Source of the DNA: Legionella rubrilucens
GTDB lineage: Bacteria; Pseudomonadota; Gammaproteobacteria; Legionellales; Legionellaceae
Length of the DNA: 64,000 bases
Assembly (NCBI RefSeq): GCF_001468125.1
Contig: NZ_LNYT01000006.1
Span: 124,001-188,000 of the forward strand
Reading direction: 5' to 3'
The notes beneath the pieces were generated by a model. It saw only the letters and a program-made list of their open reading frames with translations. It was not told the origin of the DNA and ran no database searches. Position numbers and translations under genes: made by a program. Below are positions 48,137 through 56,700 of the stretch, in pieces; position 1 is the first letter of the stretch, and each line of letters opens with the position of its first letter.

Positions 48137-48591
48137 GCTTGGTTCTCCGAAATGGCTTCAGACGAATCGGTTAATAAACCCACCTGTTCAGCTCCTGCCT
48201 GCTTCAGCAAGGCCATAGCACCCACCACTTTGCCATAAGGTACACCCTGATCACCTTTCACCAGAACATTAACAGGCTGATTATTCTGTTTGGCCAATTC
48301 AAGCTCGGCAGCCACCCTGACCATCAGTGCTTTGGGCTCCATGGGCAAATCCGGCGCCGTATTGATGTTTAAAAAATAATCGCCGCGCAAATTTACCGAC
48401 ACAATGATAGGCTCACGCTCGGTGGGTTTCAGTGACTGGCTTGCAGCCTTTGGCAAATCCACTGTGACGCCCTGCGTGAGCATCGGGGCTGTAATCATAA
48501 AAATAACCAGCAAAACCAGCATGACGTCGATGTAGGGCACCACATTGATTTCCGCGATCGGTTGAGACGATTTGGTTTTTTTCCTTAGCAT
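48133..48591 (-). CDS. tolR: Tol-Pal system protein TolR
   Basis: A 152-residue ExbD/TolR family protein. The transmembrane helix is INVVPYIDVMLVLLVIFMIT at about 16-35 with the proton-conducting Asp24, followed by a periplasmic domain (LPKAASQ..., NQPVNVLVKGDQGVPYGKVV). It forms the proton channel with TolQ. Three base pairs separate it from tolQ, and it overlaps tolA by 4 bp. Confidence 0.96.
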   Translation of the reverse strand: MLRKKTKSSQPIAEINVVPYIDVMLVLLVIFMITAPMLTQGVTVDLPKAASQSLKPTEREPIIVSVNLRGDYFLNINTAPDLPMEPKALMVRVAAELELAKQNNQPVNVLVKGDQGVPYGKVVGAMALLKQAGAEQVGLLTDSSEAISENQA

Positions 48592-48594
48592 CGT

Positions 48595-49269
48595 TTATCC
48601 TCTCACGGGCACAGCGCTTTGCTGTTCAATCAACGACACCAGTTCATCCTGAAACAGATCGTATTGCTCAAGCAGATTACCGGCACGGGTACTGTAGCGG
48701 TTATAGGCAATGACCGCAGGAATCGCGGTAAACAATCCCAACGCCGTAGCCACCAGCGCCTCAGAGATACCGGGTGCGACCATGGCAATGGTTGCCTGCT
48801 GCGCCTGGCCTAAAGCCTGGAAGGACGTCATAATTCCCCATACGGTGCCAAACAGGCCAATGTAGGGAGAAATAGACCCGACGGAGGCAAAAAACGGCAG
48901 GTGTTTTTCAAGCCGCATGGCTTCCTTGGCATGGCTGATTTGCATGACCCTCTGGATGGGCTCAAGCACAACCGCGCCCTGCTTTCTGGCACGCACGTAT
49001 TCTTTAAATCCCGCATGGAAAATGGCGGCTATCCCCTGTTTGTCCTCCGCATGGCTATCAATATCAGCATACAATTTGCTCAAGTCGCTGCTATCCCAGA
49101 AACGGCGGGTGAATTGATCGCACTGCTGTTTTTTGCGATTAAAAAACCATGCTCGCTGGATAATTAATGTCCAGGAGACGATGGAGGCAGAAAGTAAAAT
49201 CAGCATCACGGTTTTAACCACCAAACCGGCTTGTAAAAAATAACCTAAGACACTGGCATGGCTACCCAC
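48595..49269 (-). CDS. tolQ: Tol-Pal system protein TolQ
   Basis: A MotA/TolQ/ExbB family proton channel subunit of 224 residues. I chose the GTG at 49269, preceded by AGGAGG at eight bases, giving MGSHASVLGYFLQAGLVVK; longer frames starting at 49374 have no such site and overlap ybgC. The first helix is VVKTVMLILLSASIVSWTLI, and the C-terminal helices contain SISPYIGLFGTVWGIMTSF and GISEALVATALGLFTAIPAV, both typical. Confidence 0.94.
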   Translation of the reverse strand: MGSHASVLGYFLQAGLVVKTVMLILLSASIVSWTLIIQRAWFFNRKKQQCDQFTRRFWDSSDLSKLYADIDSHAEDKQGIAAIFHAGFKEYVRARKQGAVVLEPIQRVMQISHAKEAMRLEKHLPFFASVGSISPYIGLFGTVWGIMTSFQALGQAQQATIAMVAPGISEALVATALGLFTAIPAVIAYNRYSTRAGNLLEQYDLFQDELVSLIEQQSAVPVRG

Positions 49270-49298
49270 GTTGATTCCTCCTACTTGTCTACTTCTTC

Positions 49299-49679
49299 TT
49301 AATTGTAATGGGGCGGTATACGCTGTATTTTCATTGCACTGTCGACACAGACAATCTTGACCTGCGCCTCGCAAAGCAGAGTATTATGCTGATTTCGCAG
49401 GCTTTGTTCAAATAAAATACTGCAAGAACTTCGCTTAACAATGTCGCTACGGACTAAAAGCAAATCATCAAGCTTTGCCGGATGCAGAAACTGCATCGTG
49501 ACGTCGCTGATGACAAAATGCCGGTCATGCTCTGCCGCCATGCGGGTTAATGACCAATTCTTTTCACGCAACATTTCTGTTCGCGCCCGTTCAAAAAAAC
49601 AAAGAAAATTGGCATGATAAACAATGCCCATCATGTCCGTGTCTTCAGCATAAACGCGAAAGCAGCTTTGATAACTCAT
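49299..49679 (-). CDS. ybgC: YbgC-type acyl-CoA thioesterase
   Basis: A 126-residue hot-dog fold thioesterase that commonly heads the tol operon. The catalytic segment YAEDTDMMGIVYHANFLCFFERARTE is intact, with the active-site Asp in DTDMMG. I chose the ATG at 49679 (MSYQSCFRVY), which starts one base after the ruvB stop; the longer start at 49712 lies inside ruvB. It acts on acyl-CoA or acyl-ACP at the inner membrane. Confidence 0.95.
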   Translation of the reverse strand: MSYQSCFRVYAEDTDMMGIVYHANFLCFFERARTEMLREKNWSLTRMAAEHDRHFVISDVTMQFLHPAKLDDLLLVRSDIVKRSSCSILFEQSLRNQHNTLLCEAQVKIVCVDSAMKIQRIPPHYN

Positions 49680-49680
49680 T

Positions 49681-50694
49681 TTACAACTCATGCTCAACCG
49701 GTTGCAGGCCAAAATGCTGGTAGGCCAGATTGGTCGCTATTCTACCGCGAGGCGTTCGCATGAGATAGCCTTGTTGAATAAGAAAAGGTTCAAGAACATC
49801 CTCAATTGTCCCCTTTTCTTCGCCAATCGCTGCGGCAATGCTGTCTAAACCCGCAGGGCCTCCGCCAAACCGTTCGATGACAGTCAACAGCAATTTTCTA
49901 TCCATTAAGTCAAAACCGAGTTTATCCACATCGAGCATTTGCAAAGCCTGATGCGCAATGTCGCGGTTAATCGTGCCATTGCCTTTAACCTCGGCATAAT
50001 CCCGCACACGACGCAACAGCCGGTTAGCAATCCGCGGAGTCCCCCGTGAGCGCATGGCGATTTCACGTGCGCCCTCTTCATCCGTTTGAACTTTCAGCAA
50101 ACGCGCGGAACGGGAAACAATATGGGTTAAGGCATCGATATTATAAAATTCCAGGCGTTGCACAATACCGAAACGATCACGCAGTGGCGACGTTAAAAGG
50201 CCAGCGCGGGTGGTTGCTCCGACCAGAGTAAACGGCGGCAATTCCAGTTTGATGGAGCGCGCAGCCGGCCCCTCGCCAATCATGATATCCAGCTTGTAAT
50301 CTTCCATGGCAGGGTAAAGGATTTCTTCAATCAGGGGGCTTAGACGATGAATTTCATCAATAAACAGTACATCATTTTCTTCAAGGTTGGTGAGGATAGC
50401 GGCCAAATCGCCCGCTTTATCCAATACGGGGCCTGAAGTCTGGCGCAGGTTCACCCCCAGTTCGTGGGAAATAATATTGGCCAGCGTGGTTTTACCGAGG
50501 CCAGGAGGTCCGAAAATCAGGACATGATCCAAGGCGTCCCGACGGTTTTTAGCCGCGTCAATAAAAATCTGCATTTGCGATCGCACAGCCTCCTGGCCAA
50601 TGTACTCTTTAAGGCTTAAAGGGCGGATAGCGCGGTCAATCGCTTCTTCGGAGTCAGCAGGCGTCGCGCTGATGAGTCGATCACTTTCAAGCAT
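49681..50694 (-). CDS. ruvB: Holliday junction DNA helicase RuvB
   Basis: A 337-residue AAA+ motor that drives branch migration with RuvA. Walker [14 protein letters not shown] around 60, Walker [16 protein letters not shown] around 109-123, sensor 1 [18 protein letters not shown] around 159 and the C-terminal winged helix ([24 protein letters not shown]) are all intact. No ruvA or ruvC is adjacent; the gene is followed by ybgC-tolQRAB as in several gammaproteobacteria, where ruvA normally precedes it. Confidence 0.97.
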   Translation of the reverse strand: MLESDRLISATPADSEEAIDRAIRPLSLKEYIGQEAVRSQMQIFIDAAKNRRDALDHVLIFGPPGLGKTTLANIISHELGVNLRQTSGPVLDKAGDLAAILTNLEENDVLFIDEIHRLSPLIEEILYPAMEDYKLDIMIGEGPAARSIKLELPPFTLVGATTRAGLLTSPLRDRFGIVQRLEFYNIDALTHIVSRSARLLKVQTDEEGAREIAMRSRGTPRIANRLLRRVRDYAEVKGNGTINRDIAHQALQMLDVDKLGFDLMDRKLLLTVIERFGGGPAGLDSIAAAIGEEKGTIEDVLEPFLIQQGYLMRTPRGRIATNLAYQHFGLQPVEHEL

Positions 50695-50742
50695 GGAAGA
50701 TTTATGGAATTAATCACGATGCAGCCATTCTAACACAGCTTT

Positions 50743-51360
50743 TTAATGCTTTCTCTTGTCATTTGGTTTATTAATGCCTGTCCAAAGCATCTCGCGGGTG
50801 CGGCAAATGCGGGAACGAACCGTGCCGAGCGGACAATTGAGGTAAGCAGCTACTTCATCATAGCTTAAACCGCCAAACACATGCAGGAGAAAGCATTGCT
50901 GCATGCCTAAAGGCAACTGGCTAAACAGGACATCCAGGCGTTTTCCTAATTGAAACTCAATTAACAGGGCCTCCGGGTTGGTCACTGCATCAGACGGCAG
51001 ACAGTCACAGGCCGCCTCTCGCTCAGCCATTAATTGCCGACTTCGGTAATAGTTTTTAACCGTGTTTTGAATGATGCGATAAAGCCAGGTCTTAAAGCTT
51101 GATCGGCAATCAAACTGCTGGATATGGCGAAATAATTTGATGCAGACGTCCTGCACCAAATCGTTGACAACGGAAGCATCCTGTACCTGCAGTCTGATTT
51201 GCAGGGTAATTTTTTGGTAATAGCGGGAGATCAGTTGGTTAATGGCTTTGTCATTGCCATTAAGTGCACTATGAATTAATTGATAATCCGTTTCCCCTGA
51301 TGATAGGCCCATGATATCAACATCCAACCATATTGGATAATATATCGTCATATTTTGCAT
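50743..51360 (-). CDS. rpoE: RpoE-type ECF RNA polymerase sigma factor
   Basis: A 205-residue group 4 sigma factor close to RpoE/AlgU. Region 2 is visible in QDVCIKLFRHIQQFDCRSSFKTWLYRIIQNTVKNYYRSR, split here for length as LVQDVCIKLFRH and FKTWLYRIIQNTVKNY, and region 4 in GGLSYDEVAAYLNCPLGTVR. The start may be the ATG at 51360, 51351 or 51312; MGLSSGETDYQLI at 51312 aligns best with E. coli RpoE. It lies directly downstream of sdhE-ygfX. No rseA/mucA-like anti-sigma gene follows; the next gene is ruvB. The product would direct envelope or stationary stress genes. Confidence 0.9.
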   Translation of the reverse strand: MQNMTIYYPIWLDVDIMGLSSGETDYQLIHSALNGNDKAINQLISRYYQKITLQIRLQVQDASVVNDLVQDVCIKLFRHIQQFDCRSSFKTWLYRIIQNTVKNYYRSRQLMAEREAACDCLPSDAVTNPEALLIEFQLGKRLDVLFSQLPLGMQQCFLLHVFGGLSYDEVAAYLNCPLGTVRSRICRTREMLWTGINKPNDKRKH

Positions 51361-51365
51361 TTTCT

Positions 51366-51779
51366 TTAATGCTGTTTCACTTTTTCAATGAGTTTCAAAT
51401 GCCTGTAATCGTCCTGGCCCAGCTGATCACAAAAAATGACAAGCACCTTTTGTCTGTCCTCAGACAAGAATTTAACCAGCATAAACAAACCTGTATGCAA
51501 CAGCAGGCGATGTCGGGCAAAGGTTTGCGTGGATTGAGGACTGAGCAAGTGCCAGGTTCCGCCCTGATGAGTGAATTCCCGGTAATTGCCGGCCGGATAA
51601 GGCGTCCTGATTCCCAGGAAGAGTACGATCAGAAGAATGATTATCAATGGCAGGCACACGCCCCATGACAATCCCGAATGAATCAGCAACCCGGAGGCGG
51701 TTGTATTAAGCAGCACCAGCAAATAAAGATAATGCGGGGATTTATTTAAGGTAATCCTGTAATTGAATTCGTCTGACAA
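51366..51779 (-). CDS. ygfX: YgfX/CptA-like inner membrane protein
   Basis: A 137-residue protein with two adjacent membrane helices at about residues 17-33 and 39-57 (YLYLLVLLNTTASGLLI, VCLPLIIILLIVLFLGI) and a C-terminal soluble part with HLLSPQSTQTF and VIFCDQLGQDDYRHLKLI. That layout and its overlap with sdhE match E. coli YgfX (CptA), described as the membrane partner of SdhE and affecting cell shape. Sequence conservation of this family is low, so the call rests largely on context. Confidence 0.82.
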   Translation of the reverse strand: MSDEFNYRITLNKSPHYLYLLVLLNTTASGLLIHSGLSWGVCLPLIIILLIVLFLGIRTPYPAGNYREFTHQGGTWHLLSPQSTQTFARHRLLLHTGLFMLVKFLSEDRQKVLVIFCDQLGQDDYRHLKLIEKVKQH

Positions 51780-51993
51780 TGTCTTCCACGTCCCTGTTGG
51801 CTGGCGCGCTGCCCATTAACCAGCTGTAAAGGACTGGATCGGGCTGCTGCAGCAAGATTTCAAATTGTGCAATTTGTTCTTCATTAAGCTTTTCAAGCTG
51901 GCGGTCAAGGAATTGGTTCAAGAGAAGATCCAGTTCCAGCATCCCGCGTCGGCATTGCCATGTCAATTTTGCTTTTCTGGCGGCGTCCATCAT
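51742..51993 (-). CDS. sdhE: Succinate dehydrogenase flavinylation factor SdhE
   Basis: An 83-residue protein required to attach FAD covalently to SdhA. The diagnostic RGxxE motif is present as CRRGMLELDLLL (Arg16-Gly17-x-x-Glu20), and the C-terminal helices (QIAQFEILLQQPDPVLYSWL) match the family. It overlaps ygfX by 38 bp and is divergent from ygfZ with 80 bp between starts, an arrangement conserved in many gammaproteobacteria. Confidence 0.95.
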   Translation of the reverse strand: MMDAARKAKLTWQCRRGMLELDLLLNQFLDRQLEKLNEEQIAQFEILLQQPDPVLYSWLMGSAPANRDVEDIVRRIQLQDYLK

Positions 51994-52073
51994 GGTTATT
52001 CAGTTGTAAAAGCGGTGAATGTTACACTAAACTTGCAAACTATCGCAATCATAAGGCAATTTCAGGTCATCCT

Positions 52074-53060
52074 ATGAATCATGGCACTTACATCATCGCA
52101 AACCGCAGTTACCAAGCCCGGCATCCTCTTGAGGACGAAGTGCATTTTGATACCGCTGAAAATTATGTTTTTCATCTGCCGGATTTAGCCGTCCTTGCCG
52201 TGAAAGGAGCCAAAGCCGCTGATTTTCTGCAGGGCCAACTGACCTGTGATGTGCGCCTTATCACTCCTTCCACCATGCAGCGGGGTGCCTTATGCAACCT
52301 GAAAGGACGCATCATGGCTTTGCTTGACGTGATTGATTGGCAGGGTTATCACCTCGTGTTACCCAAGGATTTGCTTGATGAGACTAAAAACAGTCTGACC
52401 AAGGCGGCGATGCTGTCGCGGGTTACCCTTCAGGTCAATACGGATTGGCATGCATTTGGTTTTTTAATCAACAACAGCAGCGAGACGCTGCCCCGACTCA
52501 CCTTGCCTGAGGAATCAGGTCATGCCGCCGCCGCTGAGGATTACTGTTGTTATTCCCTTGGCAATAATCTATTCATAGCGCTTATCCGTCAGGACAGAAT
52601 CAGTCATTACCTTGACGGATTCTCCGCTCCACAGCACCGTGGTACGCTCGGGTGGCATTATTTGCAACTTTTAAACCGTCATGTGACCATCTATCCTGAA
52701 ACCCGAGGCCTGTTTCTCGCGCATCGCATTGACTTGCACAAACAGGGCTATATCAGCTTTGAAAAAGGGTGCTATAAGGGACAGGAAATCATCGCCCGCA
52801 CACACTATAAAGCCAAATTGAAACATGAGCTTAAGGTTTTCACTGTCTACAGCGGCAGGCTTCCGGTACCTGGCAGCCGTCTTTTTAATGAAGGAACTCA
52901 ACAGGAAATAGGCGAGCTGGTCGATTGTTGTCCCAAAGGCAGCGATTGCTACTTAATCGCGGTAAGCATTCATTTTGAACATGCTCAGGTGGTTACACTC
53001 GAAAACCAGAGTGAAACACTGACGTTGCTTGATGCCTGGGAAAACCCCAAAAAGCATTAA
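52074..53060 (+). CDS. ygfZ: Folate-binding Fe-S cluster repair protein YgfZ
   Basis: A 328-residue GcvT-like protein that binds tetrahydrofolate and supports Fe-S enzymes. The signature KGCYKGQEIIARTHYKAK, with the essential Cys, is at about residues 228-245. Other features are AVKGAKAADFLQGQLTCDV around 41-59 and RGALCNLKGRIMAL around 70. The ATG at 52074 (preceded by CAGGT) is preferred; a frame opening at 51960 would run into the sdhE promoter region. Confidence 0.94.
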   Translation: MNHGTYIIANRSYQARHPLEDEVHFDTAENYVFHLPDLAVLAVKGAKAADFLQGQLTCDVRLITPSTMQRGALCNLKGRIMALLDVIDWQGYHLVLPKDLLDETKNSLTKAAMLSRVTLQVNTDWHAFGFLINNSSETLPRLTLPEESGHAAAAEDYCCYSLGNNLFIALIRQDRISHYLDGFSAPQHRGTLGWHYLQLLNRHVTIYPETRGLFLAHRIDLHKQGYISFEKGCYKGQEIIARTHYKAKLKHELKVFTVYSGRLPVPGSRLFNEGTQQEIGELVDCCPKGSDCYLIAVSIHFEHAQVVTLENQSETLTLLDAWENPKKH

Positions 53061-53107
53061 CCCGGGCTTTCCCTTTTGAAGGTCAAGCCCCGGCTTATGC
53101 CTTTCGA

Positions 53108-53680
53108 TCACAAGTGAGGCGTATCCACATTGCGACGTCCAGGCAACATGCGTTGCACAACGTCATCTTTATCAATAAAGTAATGTTTGAATGCACCCGC
53201 CACATGAAGAACCAGCAGTGCGATAATGATCCAGGCAATGACTTCATGACTCTCTGCCAGGAAATGTGCCAGTGACTTATCCTTAGGGATTCCGGGTAGC
53301 GTTAACGTAAACAACCCAAAAAAACGCGGCGGCTTGCCGGCGGCTACGGACATCACCCAGCCAACAATGGGCATGAGAATGACAAACACATACAGGGCGT
53401 ATTGCACAAAGCGAGCCGCAAAGACCTGCCAGGCGGGCACTGATGGGGGCAAAGCCGGTTTGCCAGTGCGAATTATCCAGATGATTCGTAAAATCATCAA
53501 GGCCAGAATGGTAATCCCAAAGGACTTGTGCATCATATAGGCCATGCCTTGCCATTGCTCCGGTATATCATCGAGGAAAAAGCTCCCGGCCAGCATGAGA
53601 ATTAAAATCAACGCCACAGTCCAATGAAAAAATTTGGAACCGGACGAATAGGCCATTACTGATTTGTCATTATTATTCAA
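53108..53680 (-). CDS. Cytochrome b561
   Basis: A 190-residue four-helix di-heme membrane protein (cytochrome b561/YceJ family). Heme-ligand histidines are seen in KFFHWTVALILILML (about residue 19), MMHKSFGITIL (about 50) and ESHEVIAWIIIALLVLHVAGAFKHYFID (split as SHEVIAWIIIALLVLH and AGAFKHYFID), where the last two occur. WVMSVAAGKPPRFFGLFTLT is also typical. It moves electrons between quinones and periplasmic acceptors. It stands alone, separated from NAD-GDH by 50 bp (both minus strand). Confidence 0.94.
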   Translation of the reverse strand: MNNNDKSVMAYSSGSKFFHWTVALILILMLAGSFFLDDIPEQWQGMAYMMHKSFGITILALMILRIIWIIRTGKPALPPSVPAWQVFAARFVQYALYVFVILMPIVGWVMSVAAGKPPRFFGLFTLTLPGIPKDKSLAHFLAESHEVIAWIIIALLVLHVAGAFKHYFIDKDDVVQRMLPGRRNVDTPHL

Positions 53681-53730
53681 TTTTCAACTCCTTGTAATGA
53701 TTAACGGCTACCGAAGTAGCCGCTTTATTT

Positions 53731-56700
53731 TTAGGCTGTGACTTCCTTCTCGGACATCTGCAAGGTCGTCTGGGTTAAATCAAGCAACTCTCTGATGGCC
53801 ACAAAAAACATGGTGTAATTCAGAGACTGACTTGAGCGCAGATCAGCCAGAATATGCCGCCAGCGCTCAATCAAGGTAGTATGGTTTTCAGCCCAATGAG
53901 CAAATGATTTCATTGAGTCTTTTTTCTTTTCATCCAGGCTGATAATACCCACTGTCAATTGCCGCTGCTGCCAATCCAAATCATCCCGCAAGGCTTCACG
54001 GGATAAGGACTCCCAGTTATTTTCAGTGGGATGAACAATAACCTGTGAGCGGATCCAGCCTAAATCAAGGAATTCGCCGATAGCAAAGTAAGCCTGTGCC
54101 ACCTGAGTTACGCTTAACTCCAGCTTCTGCGCCACTTCAATAATGTCCATGGCTGAGAATAAGGCGCGAGTGATGGTCAGCTCATGAGCAAACTCCTCAT
54201 CAATACCCAAATCAATGTAATGTTGATATTGCTCTTTGTATTGGGCAAGGTTTCCTTCACTGTAAATCGTGGGGATGGCCTTTTTCAATTCCTCTACTCC
54301 GGGGCCGTAGAGTTTAACGGCTTTGCCAATGTTCAAGCGCATGCGTTGACTTCGTAAGAACCAACGGGTTACCCGGCGCATTAATCGAACATACAGCATG
54401 ACAATATCAATCTGCCTGGACGCATTGACAAACGATTCCAGGGCACTGATTTTTTTCAACACGCCGTCAATATTGAGCACCGTTCTCGCAATCATGTAGG
54501 CACGGACAATCGCTGAAACCGGCGCACCGGTTTCATCCTGCATGCGGTAAATGAACGTAAAGCCCATCTCATTGACGATGATGTTGCTTAAGCGGGTCGC
54601 GATAATTTCCCGGCGCAAAGGATGTTCCTGCATCTGGGTGCTGAAGCGCTCCTGAAGCGGCTTTGGAAAATAGCTGACCAGGAAAGTTTTCAGGTAAGCG
54701 TCTTCAGGCACATTGGTCGCCAGTATCTGCTCTTTAAGAATGGTTTTACTGTAGCACAATAAAACGGCGATGGATGGCGGCACAAGCCCTTTACCGAGCA
54801 GTTTACGCTCGGCAAACATCTTGTCGTCCGGCAGGAATTCGAGGGACCTGTCGATTTTTCCGGTGCGCTCCAATTCATTGATGTAGCGCATGTGCAATTC
54901 AACGGATTTCAACGCCTGAGCTGCGGTATAGCTGATAGCCCGTGGTTGAGCAAAATTATCCCTCAATACCAGCGCGGCAACTTCATCCGTCATCTCAGCG
55001 AGCAGTTCATTACGCTGTTTCGGGGTTAAATCGCCTGCAGCGACAATACTGTTCAGCAGAATTTTGATGTTAACTTCTTTGTCCGAACAGTTTACACCGC
55101 CTGAATTGTCAATGAAGTCGGTGTAAATTAATCCCCCTTCCATGGCGTATTCGACGCGGGCCAACTGGGTCAAACCGAGGTTGCCGCCCTCACCCACCAT
55201 TTTACATCGCAACTGTTTGGCATTGATGCGGGTCGCGTCATTGGTACGATCGCCGACGTCTGCGTGGGTTTCATTTTGCGCTTTGACGAAGGTTCCAATT
55301 CCGGCACTCCACAATAGATCCACCTTGGCGCGAAGGATAATGCGAATCAGCTCATTCGGTTCAATCTGGGCCTGCTTGATGCCGAAAACCTGCTTCATCT
55401 CCTTGCTGACCGGGATGGATTTGGCGCTGCGGTTAAACACGCCGCCGCCTTTGGAAATTAACTTCTTGTCATAATCGCTCCAGTTTGAACGCGGCAGATT
55501 AAACAGGCGCTCACGTTCTTTGAAGCTCTGTTCGGGATTAGGATCCGGATCAATGAAAATATGAAGGTGGTTAAATGCACCCAGCAACTTGATATGCCGA
55601 GACAGCAACATACCGTTACCGAACACATCCCCCGCCATGTCACCGATACCCACCACGGTAAAGTCATTATTGATGTCCATGCCGGATTCGTAGAAATGAC
55701 GCTTGACTGATTCCCATGCACCCCGGGCAGTAATGCCCATTTTTTTATGGTCATAGCCCACCGAGCCGCCTGATGCAAAGGCGTCTCCGAGCCAGAAGCC
55801 GTACTCTAAAGAAATGGCGTTGGCGATATCAGAGAAGGAAGCGGTTCCCTTATCAGCAGCAACGACGAGGTAAGGATCGTCCTCGTCATAACACAGGACA
55901 TTGGCAGGTTTTTCAACCACGGAGCCCTTGTAGTTATCGGTGATATCGAGCAGGCCGCGGATAAATTCCTGATAGCAGGCAATCCCTTCCGCCTGAATGT
56001 CTTCACGGCTGCCATTTAAGGGCAGGTGCTTCGGCACAAAACCGCCTTTCGCACCGCTTGGGACGATGACCGCGTTTTTAACCTGCTGTGCTTTCATGAG
56101 GCCTAAGATTTCGGTTCTGAAATCTTCTTTTCGATCAGACCAGCGCAAGCCCCCGCGGGCGACTTTACCGCCGCGCAGATGCACGCCTTCAAAGCGGGGC
56201 GAGTAAATGAAAATTTCAAACATGGGATAGGGTTTTGGCACACCCGGAATCGCCTTGCTGTTGAGTTTGATGGAAATGTTTTTCTTGGGATTTCCTTTGG
56301 CATCCACCTGATAATAATTGGTCCTCAACGTGGCAGAAATCGCATGCACGAACTGACGGATAATTTTATCCTCATCCAGGTTGCTGACATTATCCAGAGC
56401 AGTGAATATCTGATCGATCTGACTGGTAAACTGGTCTTCACGTTGATTGTTGGACTCAGGATTAAAGCGGGTTTCAAACAAGTCAACCAGTTTTTTAGCA
56501 ATTGCCGCATTATTATGCAAGGCCAACTCAATGTATTCCTGACTGAACGTCAAGCCGATTTGTTTAAAGTACTTTGCATAAGTCCGCAAGACCGCCACCT
56601 GACGCCAATTAAGACCGGCTGCCAGTACCAACTGGTTAAAGCCATCGTTCTCGGCATGACCAAACCAGACGCTGGCAAAGGCATTCTGGAACAGGTCCTT

